This document shows, one piece after another, positions 41,373-50,570 of a stretch of DNA of 64,000 bases (the stretch's first letter is position 1; each line of letters opens with the position of its first letter). The notes beneath the pieces are model-generated. The model saw nothing but the letters and a program-made list of their open reading frames with translations, was not told where the DNA came from and searched no databases. The translations under genes were made by a program, and so were the position numbers. Origin of the DNA: Streptomyces sp. TSRI0281 (GTDB taxonomy: Bacteria > Actinomycetota > Actinomycetes > Streptomycetales > Streptomycetaceae); the NCBI RefSeq assembly GCF_001905125.1, contig NZ_LWLE01000012.1, forward strand, positions 376,759-440,758. Reading direction: 5' to 3'.

Positions 41373-41774
41373 GTCTGTTCCTGCTTCCCGTTCATCTGTT
41401 CCGACGCCCCGGGGACACCCCGAGCGCCGTCAGGCTAACGTCGAATTTCGGCCGAACACCAGATGGCACACAACCGGGACACGGCCGTGAAGGTCCCGTC
41501 ACAGGTGGCCCGTGCCCACGCCCACGCCTCGCGCGGTGGCCGATCCGGGTCGCGCCCCTCGGGGCCTGCCTTTTGCGGGAGCATCGGGGGAAAGCGGCCT
41601 CCTGTCGCTCCGCGGGCCGCCGACCGTACTACGGCTGGTCGAGGGGCGCCCTCTGCGACCGGGCGCGCGGTATCAGGCGCGCACCGACACGCAGGGACAC
41701 ATACGGGCGCGTACGGGCACGTACGGGCGCGCGTCGATCCGCACCCGGCTCCGTGGACAGGCGTGGACGAGGAC
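41373..41774. other. Gene-free stretch with 10-bp tandem repeat
   Basis: No gene recognised. At 41701-41730 the unit GTACGGGCGC occurs three times with single-base changes (ATACGGGCGC, GTACGGGCAC, GTACGGGCGC). Otherwise featureless GC-rich DNA between two genes on the minus strand. Confidence 0.45.
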
Positions 41775-42677
41775 CTACGTATCCCACTGATCGCGGTCGA
41801 CGGCAGCACGCAGCAGGTCCCGCAGTTCCAGGGCGGCCGGCAGCGGCGCCGAGGGCAGAGCCACATACAGAGTCCGGCGCAGAGCCGGATCGGTGAGGCG
41901 GCACACGGCCAGCGTCCCGGGGACCGCCCGAGCGGCCAGCGAGGGAACGAGCGCCACCCCCAGTCCCGCGGCCACGTAACCGAACTTGCCCGTCCACTCC
42001 GCGATCCTGATGATCTTCCTTGGGCTGAATCCCGCCCGCACACAGGCGTCGGCGAGCATCGTCGGGCGGTCACCGTAAGCGCTCTGGAGCCAGGCCTCGT
42101 CGCGCAGTTCACGCAGGTCGATCCGGCCGGCACCGGCCAACCGGTGCCCTCGCGGAAGCGCGACGCACAACTCGTCCTCGCACAGCACGGTCGTCGTGAC
42201 ACCGTCGGCCTGCGGCAGGCCGGACGGGTAGTCGCTGACGACGGCGAGGTCCAGCGCCCCGTCCGAGAGCCGCCGCATCAGGGTGTCGGTCGGGCCTTCG
42301 GCCGCGACCACCTCGACCTCCGGCCTGGCGTCCCGCAGTGCCCGCAGAGCGCCGGGCATCAAGGAGATGTTCGCGGTGGCGAATGCTCCGACGTGCAGAA
42401 GTCCACCGAGGCCGGCCTGCAGCACGGCGAGCTCCCGCTCCGCCCGCGCCAGCCGGTCCAGCACCTCCAGGGCGTGCCGGTGCAGCGTGCGACCGGCCGG
42501 ATTGAGCCGTACGCCGCGAGGCAGTCGGTCGAACAGGGCCCCGCCCGCCCGCTGTTCCAGCGCGGCGATCCGCCGGGACACCGCGGACTGCGTGTAGCTG
42601 AGCCGGACCGCCGCTTCCGTGAACGAACCGCTCTCCGCCACGGTCACGAACAGCCGCAGCGCATCGTTCTCGAACAC
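41775..42677 (-). CDS. LysR-family regulator divergent from M20 peptidase
   Basis: A 300-residue LysR protein. The HTH is classical (LRLFVTVAESGSFTEAAVRL, TQSAVSRRIAALEQRAG, LFDRLPRGVRLNPAGRTL), followed by a substrate-binding domain (GLGVALVPSLAARAVPG). GTG 42677 chosen for GGAGGG about 10 bases upstream. The 226-base divergent region to the peptidase gene is the likely binding site, and the peptidase the likely target. Confidence 0.9.
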   Translation of the reverse strand: MFENDALRLFVTVAESGSFTEAAVRLSYTQSAVSRRIAALEQRAGGALFDRLPRGVRLNPAGRTLHRHALEVLDRLARAERELAVLQAGLGGLLHVGAFATANISLMPGALRALRDARPEVEVVAAEGPTDTLMRRLSDGALDLAVVSDYPSGLPQADGVTTTVLCEDELCVALPRGHRLAGAGRIDLRELRDEAWLQSAYGDRPTMLADACVRAGFSPRKIIRIAEWTGKFGYVAAGLGVALVPSLAARAVPGTLAVCRLTDPALRRTLYVALPSAPLPAALELRDLLRAAVDRDQWDT

Positions 42678-42903
42678 TCTCTTACCGCCCTCCGGTTGCC
42701 TTCGCCGACCGCACCATCCTCCCTCAACACATTCCTCAAACGCATGGCTTCCATGCAAACCAGTCGCTGGTGGAATGCCGGGTCCCGTCCTAGCGTCGTT
42801 TCACGCGGCGGTGCTCCGGAACGGAATCGAGCTCCGCCGCTCCATCAGAGGCCCATGAGATCCGAGGGGGACGTGCGGTGTTACGACGGAAAGCGACGAC
42901 GGG

Positions 42904-44070
42904 GTGGAACCGGTGACCGGGAAGCACGACCTCGACCTGCAGGCGATGCTGGCCGACCTCAAGGAGCTCGTGGTCTGCGAGTCCTACTCGGCCGACCTGG
43001 GTGCGGTGGCGCGCAGCGCCGAGGTGGTCGGTGCCCTCGGGGCGAGGCTGCTGGGGGTCGCGCCGGAGACGATCGTGATCGGGGGAGTGACTCATCTGCG
43101 CTGGAGCTTCGGCACGCCACGGGTCCTGTTGGTGGGGCACCACGACACGGTGTGGCCCATCGGCTCACTCGAAACCCACCCCTGGTCGGTGGCCGGTGGG
43201 AGGGCTCGCGGTCCCGGAGTTCTGGATATGAAGGCCGGTCTGGTGCAGATGTTCCACGCACTGGCTTCCCTGCCTTCCCCGGAGGGCGTGTGCGTGCTGG
43301 TCAACGGGGACGAGGAGGTCGGCTCCACCACCTCCCGGCAGCTGATCGAGCGATCCGCGCGAGGATGCGCGGCGGCGTTCGTGCTGGAGGCGGCCGCCGA
43401 CGAGGAGGGCGCGCTCAAGACCGCCCGCAAAGGCACGTCGCGATACGAGGTCGTGGTGCACGGCCGGGCCGCGCACTCGGGCCAGGAACCGGAGAAGGGG
43501 GTCAACGCCACGGTCGAGATCGCTCACCAGGTGCTGGCCATCGCCGGCTTCGGAGCCTCGTCGGCCGCTTCCGGAGCCTCGTCGGCCGCCTCCGGTGCGG
43601 ACGGTGAACCCCTGGGTGCCGCGACCGTCACCCCCACCCTGATGTCGTCCGGAAGCGCGCGCAACACCGTGCCCGCGCTGGCGCGGCTGGCGCTCGACGT
43701 ACGAGCGCCCACCACCGCGGAGCAGGACCGGATCGACGCGCTGGTACGAGGGCTCGGCGCGCGGACACCCGGAGCCAGGGTGGAGGTGCTGGGCGGCAGG
43801 CAACGTCCGCCCATGGGACCGGAGTCCTCCGCCGCCCTGTTCGCCCTCGCTTCCGGGATCGCCGACGAACTGGGTCAGGAACCGTTGCGCGGGCGCGCCG
43901 TCGGCGGCGCCTCCGACGCCAACTACACCGCGGCGGTCGGCTGTCCGACGCTGGACGGCCTGGGCGCTGTGGGCGCCGGCGCGCACGCGGACTCCGAGTA
44001 CGTCGATGTCACGCGGATGGTTCCCCGGACCCGTCTGCTCGCCGAACTCGTCGCGCGGACCAGGCAATGA
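42904..44070 (+). CDS. M20-family metallopeptidase (glutamate carboxypeptidase-like)
   Basis: A 388-residue peptidase. Metal-binding and catalytic residues are visible: GHHDTVWP (His and Asp), the bridging Asp in GVLDMKAGL, the E-E pair in NGDEEVGS, and H in AVGAGAHADSEYVD. The inserted dimerisation domain (about residues 180-295) carries H in GRAAHSGQEPEKG. In its loop a 21-base tandem duplication encodes ASSAASG twice. Start uncertain among GTG 42904 and 42913; no strong ribosome-binding site is seen. Confidence 0.88.
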   Translation: MEPVTGKHDLDLQAMLADLKELVVCESYSADLGAVARSAEVVGALGARLLGVAPETIVIGGVTHLRWSFGTPRVLLVGHHDTVWPIGSLETHPWSVAGGRARGPGVLDMKAGLVQMFHALASLPSPEGVCVLVNGDEEVGSTTSRQLIERSARGCAAAFVLEAAADEEGALKTARKGTSRYEVVVHGRAAHSGQEPEKGVNATVEIAHQVLAIAGFGASSAASGASSAASGADGEPLGAATVTPTLMSSGSARNTVPALARLALDVRAPTTAEQDRIDALVRGLGARTPGARVEVLGGRQRPPMGPESSAALFALASGIADELGQEPLRGRAVGGASDANYTAAVGCPTLDGLGAVGAGAHADSEYVDVTRMVPRTRLLAELVARTRQ

Positions 44071-44137
44071 CCCGGTGGCCCCCGCGCACCGACAAGGAGC
44101 CCTCACCCCACATGACCTACCAGGAAGACGATTCAGC

Positions 44138-44635
44138 ATGCGACCAGGCGTGAACAGGGCGGGTTTCGGCGAGGCGCGGGGCAACTATGCCGTCGCGGGA
44201 CTGGGGGGAGGGCTTGCCCAGCTCGGTCGACGGCTCCTCCTGGGGCTGTGCCTGGCGCTCCTCGTCTCCCTCGTGTACATCAGGCCCACGGCGGCGTTCA
44301 CCAAGGGCGCCATCACGATCTCCGTGGCGCTGGTCGCGATCGGGCTCAGATGGGCATGGGGCCGCGCCTCCGCCAGATTCGGGCTCAGGAGGTGCTACCT
44401 CTTCAGGGACGGCCTGGTCATCACCGGTCTGTTCGGACAGCCGCGGAGTGCGGTCCCGTGGGCCGAGGTGATGGGGATACAGATGATGACCTCCCAGTCC
44501 CTCTTCATGGCCTTCTACCGGTTCGAGATCACACGGCGCGGTTCCCGGCCCGTCGCCTTTCTGGCCCTGGGCTTCCAGCCGCCCCTGGTGGAGCCGCTGT
44601 TGAGCCAGGCGGCGGAGAACGGCGTGAGCCACTGA
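44138..44635 (+). CDS. Small membrane protein with PH-like C-terminal half
   Basis: A 165-residue protein with two hydrophobic helices (about 32-48 and 58-75) followed by a strand-rich region (CYLFRDGLVITGLFGQPRSA, VPWAEVMGIQ) resembling bacterial PH-like domains of YdbS/DUF3592-type membrane proteins. Not firmly recognised. ATG 44138 has AGGA about 12 bases upstream. It begins 67 bases after the peptidase and may be co-transcribed. Confidence 0.6.
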   Translation: MRPGVNRAGFGEARGNYAVAGLGGGLAQLGRRLLLGLCLALLVSLVYIRPTAAFTKGAITISVALVAIGLRWAWGRASARFGLRRCYLFRDGLVITGLFGQPRSAVPWAEVMGIQMMTSQSLFMAFYRFEITRRGSRPVAFLALGFQPPLVEPLLSQAAENGVSH

Positions 44636-44669
44636 CCCTGCCGAGGTCATCGCGGCGGCAACAGAACGT

Positions 44670-44698
44670 GCCCGGCCCACGGAGGGGGTGAGCCGGGC
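44670..44698. terminator. Hairpin between convergent genes
   Basis: GCCCGGCCCAC (44670-44680) pairs at 10 of 11 positions with GTGAGCCGGGC (44688-44698) around a 7-base loop, between the stops of two convergent genes. Confidence 0.55.
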
Positions 44699-44755
44699 CG
44701 GACCGCCGGTCGAGCCGGGCCCGGTACACCCGACGGATCCCGACGACCGCGGGGG

Positions 44756-45127
44756 TCAGACGATCTCGCCGGCGCAGGACCCGTGGGCGCCGCAGTCGTA
44801 GCACGTGTACCGCATGCATCCGGTGCACAGCCCGATGTTCTCCAGCCGGTATCTGTCGCCGCAGCTATCGCAGTTGGCCCGCTCACGCAGCATGGCTTCC
44901 CAGCCGTCCTTGCCACCGAGGGAGTGGTACGAGGCGGCGGCGAACTCCGCCCACGCGATGTCATGGTCGGTCCAGTGCCGGAGATGCCAGGAGTACATCG
45001 CGAAGAACGCCTTGCCGGTCACCAGCTGGTCGGTGCCACGGCCTTCGTGGATCCACATCTCGACGGCCTGCCGGATCCGCTCATGGAAAGGAAGTTCCCG
45101 GTCGAGAATCACGTGGTTGCTCTTCAC
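44756..45127 (-). CDS. Hypothetical protein with C-terminal zinc-ribbon-like cysteines
   Basis: A 123-residue protein. The first 75 residues are helical and rich in Trp/His (HLRHWTDHDIAWAEFAAASYH). The C-terminus has cysteine pairs spaced C-x-x-C...C-x-x-C...C-x-x-C (CDSCG, LCTGCM, CYDCGAHGSC), most likely a zinc-binding treble-clef or ribbon. Function unknown. GTG 45127 is the best-placed start but the ribosome-binding site is weak. Confidence 0.6.
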   Translation of the reverse strand: MKSNHVILDRELPFHERIRQAVEMWIHEGRGTDQLVTGKAFFAMYSWHLRHWTDHDIAWAEFAAASYHSLGGKDGWEAMLRERANCDSCGDRYRLENIGLCTGCMRYTCYDCGAHGSCAGEIV

Positions 45128-45249
45128 CGCTGAATTATGCGGTGGGACAGGCTCTCGTGGACAGTCACGGACGTCGGGCCGCCGAACGATGCGGGCCGCC
45201 CCCGACGACTGCCGGAGCCCGACGTCCACCAGCCCTCAGGGCGACGTGC

Positions 45250-45693
45250 TCAGCGTCCCGGACGGAACATGACGATCAGGACGTGCCCGGTCTCCTCGTC
45301 CACGCGGCGTTCGCGCTCCTCGAAGCCCATGAGCCCGTAGAAGCCGCGGGCCCCGGGATTCGCCTCGAACACCTCCAGCAGCAGATCGCCGCGCAGCGTC
45401 GCGGCATGTTCCACCAGCGCCCGCCCGATTCCCCGCCCCTGAGCCCGGGGCGCGACGAACAGCCCACCGATCTCGCTGCCGATCAGGCCCAGGAGGCCAA
45501 CGGCGACACCGTCCTCGTCCGCGACCCAGTTCTCGGCCTCGCGCAGATAGACCTCCCGGACCTTGCGGGCTCGTTCACCCTCGCCCTCACCCTCGACGAA
45601 CGGGTGGGCCAGCTTCGAGGCACTCGACCACAGCGCCATCACCTCGGCCTCGTCGGAGGTCTGGTAACGCCGGACGAGAGGCTTTGTCTCCAT
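45250..45693 (-). CDS. GNAT-family N-acetyltransferase
   Basis: A 147-residue acetyltransferase. The acetyl-CoA site reads IGGLFVAPRAQGRGIGRALV (R/Q-x-x-G-x-G/A) near residues 76-95, followed by LLEVFEANPGARGFYGLMGF, the usual end of the fold. Closest in style to YjaB-type GNATs. Substrate unknown. Monocistronic by context. Confidence 0.88.
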   Translation of the reverse strand: METKPLVRRYQTSDEAEVMALWSSASKLAHPFVEGEGEGERARKVREVYLREAENWVADEDGVAVGLLGLIGSEIGGLFVAPRAQGRGIGRALVEHAATLRGDLLLEVFEANPGARGFYGLMGFEERERRVDEETGHVLIVMFRPGR

Positions 45694-45782
45694 CTCGCGG
45701 ACGCTATGCGGAACCTCCGGTTCGATCAAGCGACTTTCGACTCGGCCGGGCTCCGCCGTCCTGCCCGCACCCGGTCCGCGTC

Positions 45783-45965
45783 TCAGCGGCCGAGCCGTGT
45801 CCAGTACGTACAGCCTGCCGCGGTCGCTCCGCCCAGACACATGATCCAGCGCAGCGCGGCCAGCGAGACCGACAGACGCAGATGCGCGCCCGCGCCGACC
45901 TCCAGCCCCCTGCCGTCCAGGCTCAGATGCCAACCCCCGCGACCCGTACGGCGATTCCCCGTCAT
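45783..45965 (-). CDS. Small single-span membrane protein
   Basis: A 60-residue frame with a strong ribosome-binding site (GGAGGAG six bases before the ATG at 45965). A basic, glycine-rich N-terminus precedes one hydrophobic helix (VSLAALRWIMCLGGATAAG). No family recognised. It is divergent from the coiled-coil HTH gene. Confidence 0.5.
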   Translation of the reverse strand: MTGNRRTGRGGWHLSLDGRGLEVGAGAHLRLSVSLAALRWIMCLGGATAAGCTYWTRLGR

Positions 45966-46217
45966 GGTGACTCCTCCGGTTGCTCGCGCCGGGTCCGTCT
46001 CCGCGGATCACCGGCGTCCTCTCCTTGCGACGACTCCATGGGAGAACACGGTCGGGCCGGAGACCAGCCGGGCGAACGGACGAAGACGAATCCGAACCGG
46101 CAGGGTGTTCGGCCGAAACGCCATTCGTTCGGTGGTTTTCGCTGGAACACCCGGAAGCCCCGCGCGCAGCCGACTAGCGTGACGGAACGTGCCGGAACGA
46201 ACACAAGGAGCCCGACG

Positions 46218-47201
46218 TTGGGTGCTGTCCCCGAAGAGCCCGGAGAAGAGGTGGTGGACGCTGCCGAGCCCTCGGCCGACGCCCTGGCCGTTGCCTACGA
46301 CAAGGCACTGCGGGTGTTCGCCCATCGGTTGCGCGCGGTGCACCTGGATTCCGGTACACCTCCTTTGCGGCAGATCTCGCGAGGTGCCAGGCGGGAGGTC
46401 CCGTTGTCTCCGGCCGCGGTCTCCGAGGCACTGAACGGCAAACGGCTGCCCTCGCAGCAGTTCACGCTGGAACTCGTGCGGCTGCTCGCTCCCGGCGATC
46501 ACGCCAAGATGGAGGAGTTCCGGAAGCTGTGGCGCAGCGCCCGTGAAGCGCAGATCGCCGCCAGGGCGGCGGCCAGAGCGCGTCAGAAGCGAGCAGGCTC
46601 CGGCCCGCTGCCGGACCGCGCACGCACCGCCCCGCAGAACGCGGAAGAGAGCTACGCGGAGGCGGAGCGGCTGCGCCAGGAGGCCGCCGCGGTGCCGGCG
46701 GAGGCTTCCTGGCGCGAGGTGACGGCCGTGCGGGAGGGGGCCGAACGACCGCTCCGGGCATCCAGCGTCACGACGCCCGTGCCCCCGGCAGCCACCGGGT
46801 CGGCCCGGGCCATCGTGGCGGCGGCCCGTGAGGAAGCGAAGGCGATCCTCACCGAAGCGGCCCGGCAGGCCGACCGGGTATGGGAGGCCCTGGCGAGCCA
46901 GTCACTGACGATGCGGCGCGAGATCGAGCAGTCGATCCGACGGCGTGAGGAAGTCCAGCTGGAGATCGCCCGTGTGCAGGACGTGCTGGAAGCGCTGGAC
47001 TCCTTCCACGAATCTGCGGTACACGACACCTCCGGGCCTCGGTCGTCGGGCCGGGCCCATGACGCGCCGTGGAGCACGGCTGTCACCAGAGGCGTGGCAT
47101 GGCCCTGGCCCGATGCCGACGCACCCGACGTCACCACCCGTATCAGGCTGAACATCCCGGGCTCGGCGCCACGTCCACCCCAGCAGCCTCCACAAGGCTG
47201 A
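46218..47201 (+). CDS. HTH protein with long coiled-coil region
   Basis: A 327-residue protein. Residues 20-95 resemble an Xre-like helix-turn-helix (LRQISRGARRE, SPAAVSEALNGKRLPSQQFT). From about 105 to 255 the sequence is charged and heptad-like (AREAQIAARAAARARQKR, EEAKAILTEAARQADRVW, REEVQLEIARVQDVLEAL), indicating coiled coil. The end is proline-rich. TTG 46218 chosen for AAGGAG at 46205-46210. Similar Streptomyces proteins are of unknown function. Confidence 0.7.
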   Translation: MGAVPEEPGEEVVDAAEPSADALAVAYDKALRVFAHRLRAVHLDSGTPPLRQISRGARREVPLSPAAVSEALNGKRLPSQQFTLELVRLLAPGDHAKMEEFRKLWRSAREAQIAARAAARARQKRAGSGPLPDRARTAPQNAEESYAEAERLRQEAAAVPAEASWREVTAVREGAERPLRASSVTTPVPPAATGSARAIVAAAREEAKAILTEAARQADRVWEALASQSLTMRREIEQSIRRREEVQLEIARVQDVLEALDSFHESAVHDTSGPRSSGRAHDAPWSTAVTRGVAWPWPDADAPDVTTRIRLNIPGSAPRPPQQPPQG

Positions 47202-47226
47202 CCCCGGCACCACCCCGACGTACGGT

Positions 47227-50169
47227 TCAGCCGCTGAGCTCGACCAGTTGCACGCCGCTGTACGCCGCAACCCCGTCACGTGTGACAACGGCGCGGACCG
47301 TCGCCCAGCCGCTCGTACCGCCGGGGTTCGGTGCGAGCCACACGCTGCCGTCGGCGTCGGTGTCCAGGTGCGCGACCGGTTGGCCGTCGAGTTCCCAGGC
47401 GATGTCCGCACCGGTCAGGTCGATCGGTGTGCCGTCCCACGCCGCGAGCTCCAGGGCCGCACGGGTGGTGCCGCCCGCGGGGAGTTCGGCAGGTGTGGCG
47501 GTGAGCCGCAGGTCGGCGTGGACCGTGTCGGACCGGTATCCCGCCAGATCCGCCGGGTACCACGCGAGTTCGGGAACGAACCGGCCGTTCTTCCAGCGCG
47601 CGAGGTAACCGGGCCGGTGGTGCACGTCGTTGATCAGCGCGTACGTCGGCGTTCCCTGCTCGCTCGCGACGAAGCCGTGCGGGGCCACCGTCACGGTGCC
47701 GAGCGTGCCGGGCAGCGGCAGCGCGCGGGGCTGGAGGTCATGGCTGGCGATGATCTCCACGCCCCCCTCGAACGCGGTCCGGGACACCTTCAGATCCTCG
47801 GTGAGGTAGCGGAACGCCGTCATCGCCCGTCCGAAGTACCTCCCGGCGACCCGCCGTTGGACCAGCGACAGCCCCTTGAGCATCTCGAATCCGCGTCCCG
47901 CCCTGAAGTCCCTCTCCATGTGCTGTGCCTGATAGTGCATGTTGAGGCCGAAGGCGAGCGCCCAGCTGAGGTTCTCGGTGGTGTCGACGCCGCGGTCGAG
48001 GTTGTGCGGGTAGAACGCGATCTTGTCGTGCATGACGGCTGTGCCCAGCGGCCATTGCTGAACCACGACGCCGTTGCGGTTGGGCCCGTCGTACGTTGCG
48101 GCCCGTTCGCCCTGCATGGTGTTGAGGTAGAAGCCGAGGCTCGACGTCAGGTTCTGGAAGAGCCGGTCACCGCCCACCCCCTCGGTGCCGATCGGCAGGA
48201 TCGCGGCCGACTGCGCGGTCTGCTCCACTATCTCCTCGCAGTACGCGTACGGCGGCGCGCAGAAGTCCGCCGAGTAGTCGTACTCCCGGCGTGCGATCTC
48301 GTCCTGGAACATCATGTCCAGGCCGTACCTGTCGCGGAACGTGCGGAGCTGGTCGAGGATCAGCGCCCGGGGCGCCTTGCGCCAGCCGCCGATGAGGTAC
48401 CCGAGGTTGTCGGTGTGCGTCTTGGTGACCAGTTTGCCGCGTCCGTCCCGGATCCCGATCCGCTCGACGCCGCCGAGAGTGGCCACCGCCCGGCTGTCCG
48501 GGTGCCACCACGTCGGGTTGGTGTACGCGCTGGCGTAGTGCCCGCGGTCGTGGATGGTGTCGATGAGCCGCTGGAACTCCGCCGGCCCGCCGAGGTAGTC
48601 GAAGGTGAGGAAGTCCGGGTAGTGGTGGTCATGCTGACCGTCCGAGTAGTAGCTGGCGAGCTCGACGCTGTACGGCCCGCCGGGCACCGCCCGCAGGTAC
48701 GCGAACGCCACTTCCGGCCGGCCCGTGGCCGAGGTGCCGCCGGTCGGTTGCCAGAGGTCCACTTTGAGGTGCACCGAGTCGGCCAGCCCCGCTCGCAGTT
48801 GCGGTTCGAGCTTGTCGGAGAGCCCGCGCCAGGTGTTCATCCGGTTGTCCGCCCGGTACGCCGCGAACAGGTCGAACGCGGTGCCGCCCGCCGCCAGCCT
48901 GGTCGCGGGGAGCGCCTCGGACGTGCCGGGCGCGATCCAGGCGTCCACGCGGTGCATCAGCCCGGTCAGGGATTCGGCGCGGGCGCGGGCACCCACGAAG
49001 CCGAACTGGGTCGGGCGGAAGGGCTTCACGTTCGCGGGCTGAACGGAGTACACGCCGAGCGCGGAGTCGTCCTCCTCGAACAGGATCAGGTCGTGGGTCG
49101 CGGTCGGCATGCCGTAGTTGGCGTAGAAGCCGCCGGCGAGCACCGACCGGGTGTGGGCGAGCCCGCCCCACTTCGGCGCGATGCCGAGCATGGTGCCTTC
49201 GGCGGGGATGACCCGGTAGGCCACCTCGGGGCAGGCGACCCGCAGGATCGGCCGGGACCAGAGGTTCCGGACGGCGGTCGGGCGCAGTTCGAGGTGTCCC
49301 GCACGCAGCCGCACCGCCACGTCCGCGGCGAAGAACCCGGGCACGGTCAGGCTGACCGTGGCCTCATCGGCGGTGACCCGGGCGACTTCGGCCGTGGCCT
49401 CGTCGGAGAAGACGCCGGTGCCGTTGTCGTAGTACACGGCGAGCGGCAGCACACCGGGGGACTGGACCCGGCCGCCGGTCGTCCAGTCGAGCAGCCGGCC
49501 GTGAGGGTCGATGAGGACCCGGTCGGCGCCGCTGGTCAGTTCCAGCGCACCGGCCCGGCTCCAGGTATCCACCGGCCCGCCGTCGCCGACCACCTCGATG
49601 GAGTCCACATCGACCACGAACGGGTCGGGCGACTGCTTGTCGTCGGGAAAGAACACGAGCACGAGCCGGCGCAGCGGGTAGGTGAGCCGTCCGTCGGCCT
49701 TCCCGCTCCAGGTCATCCGCGACAGCCGCTGCGGCTCGAACGTGACCCGGGTCCGCCCGTCGAATCCGGCCGGGTCGACCCGGCTCGCGAGCGTGCCCCA
49801 CTCCTCGTTGTCCTGGTCGAAGAGCTTCAGCCAGAGGTTGCCCTTCTTCGGCGTCACCCCGGTGAGCCACACCGACACCCGGCTGAGGTGCGGGATGTAC
49901 GGGCTCGGGAACGCCACCGAGAACTCGCTGTACGCGTCGGTCATGGTGACCCGCGTCCCTCCGGCCGTGCCGGTGGCCGCGAGCGTCGTCCGGTACAGCG
50001 TGGCCGGCGGCACATCGTGCGCCACGCCGTCGAGGACGAGGCGCACCGTCGCGGCGCTGTCGGCGCTGTCGGGGGTGACCGGCGCGGCAGAGGCGACGGC
50101 GGGTGCGATGGCGATGGTGGCGGGCACGGACGCGGCGGCGGTTCCGGCAAGGAAGGTGCGGCGCTTCAT
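47227..50169 (-). CDS. Secreted large protein, DUF6259-type glycoside-hydrolase-like
   Basis: A 980-residue protein. The N-terminus is a Tat-like signal (MKRRTFLAGTAAASVPATIA with A-S-A cleavage region). A beta-rich N-terminal half precedes a TIM-barrel-like core with acidic and tryptophan-rich segments (DFLTFDYLGGPAEFQ, YTNPTWWHPDS, MMFQDEIARREYDYS) that fits DUF6259 proteins related to glycoside hydrolase clans, and a C-terminal Ig-like domain. ATG 50169 with GGAG 7 bases upstream. Three operator-like sites lie upstream, suggesting sugar-responsive control. Confidence 0.75.
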   Translation of the reverse strand: MKRRTFLAGTAAASVPATIAIAPAVASAAPVTPDSADSAATVRLVLDGVAHDVPPATLYRTTLAATGTAGGTRVTMTDAYSEFSVAFPSPYIPHLSRVSVWLTGVTPKKGNLWLKLFDQDNEEWGTLASRVDPAGFDGRTRVTFEPQRLSRMTWSGKADGRLTYPLRRLVLVFFPDDKQSPDPFVVDVDSIEVVGDGGPVDTWSRAGALELTSGADRVLIDPHGRLLDWTTGGRVQSPGVLPLAVYYDNGTGVFSDEATAEVARVTADEATVSLTVPGFFAADVAVRLRAGHLELRPTAVRNLWSRPILRVACPEVAYRVIPAEGTMLGIAPKWGGLAHTRSVLAGGFYANYGMPTATHDLILFEEDDSALGVYSVQPANVKPFRPTQFGFVGARARAESLTGLMHRVDAWIAPGTSEALPATRLAAGGTAFDLFAAYRADNRMNTWRGLSDKLEPQLRAGLADSVHLKVDLWQPTGGTSATGRPEVAFAYLRAVPGGPYSVELASYYSDGQHDHHYPDFLTFDYLGGPAEFQRLIDTIHDRGHYASAYTNPTWWHPDSRAVATLGGVERIGIRDGRGKLVTKTHTDNLGYLIGGWRKAPRALILDQLRTFRDRYGLDMMFQDEIARREYDYSADFCAPPYAYCEEIVEQTAQSAAILPIGTEGVGGDRLFQNLTSSLGFYLNTMQGERAATYDGPNRNGVVVQQWPLGTAVMHDKIAFYPHNLDRGVDTTENLSWALAFGLNMHYQAQHMERDFRAGRGFEMLKGLSLVQRRVAGRYFGRAMTAFRYLTEDLKVSRTAFEGGVEIIASHDLQPRALPLPGTLGTVTVAPHGFVASEQGTPTYALINDVHHRPGYLARWKNGRFVPELAWYPADLAGYRSDTVHADLRLTATPAELPAGGTTRAALELAAWDGTPIDLTGADIAWELDGQPVAHLDTDADGSVWLAPNPGGTSGWATVRAVVTRDGVAAYSGVQLVELSG

Positions 50170-50230
50170 GGGTACGCTCCGGCGGCGGCTCGATGGATGG
50201 CGGCGTGTGCACCGTATGGTCTCGCCCATA

Positions 50231-50329
50231 ACGCGTCAAGGCTCTTGTCGCTGTGGGTATTTGGGATATTTCTTTGCGCGTCAAGCCTCTCCCGCTGCGG
50301 TCGTCGGGTTGATCATTTGACGCGTCAAA
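50231..50329. promoter_or_regulatory. Three LacI-like operator sites upstream of the DUF6259 gene
   Basis: The core CGCGTCAA occurs at 50232-50239, 50277-50284 and 50321-50328, spaced 45 and 44 bases. The last is part of the perfect 14-base palindrome TTTGACGCGTCAAA (50316-50329); the second lies in TTTGCGCGTCAAG. Central C-G palindromes of this kind are typical of LacI-family sugar repressors. No LacI gene is in the window. Confidence 0.7.
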
Positions 50330-50570
50330 TCCGTGCACGAGCTGGTGAAGCTGACGCGGTCTCCCTCGCCCAACCCCTCCCATCAGGGGAAATCCCTTGG
50401 CGACGGTCGGCTGTCGAGCCCATGGCGCGATGACCCTGTTCGCGTGTCCGAAGCAGGGGCGGTGCGCATCGCGGAGGAGTTCAGTGCATCATTCGCGTGG
50501 TACTCGGCGGCATGACCCCGAGGCAGCCCTTAGGCTGCCACCGGCACCGAACCCCGACCCAGGAGCGCGC

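Noticed and set aside
47248..50433. 1061-residue plus-strand frame opposite the DUF6259 gene
   Set aside because: Antisense shadow; the minus strand has a Tat signal, ribosome-binding site and domain structure.
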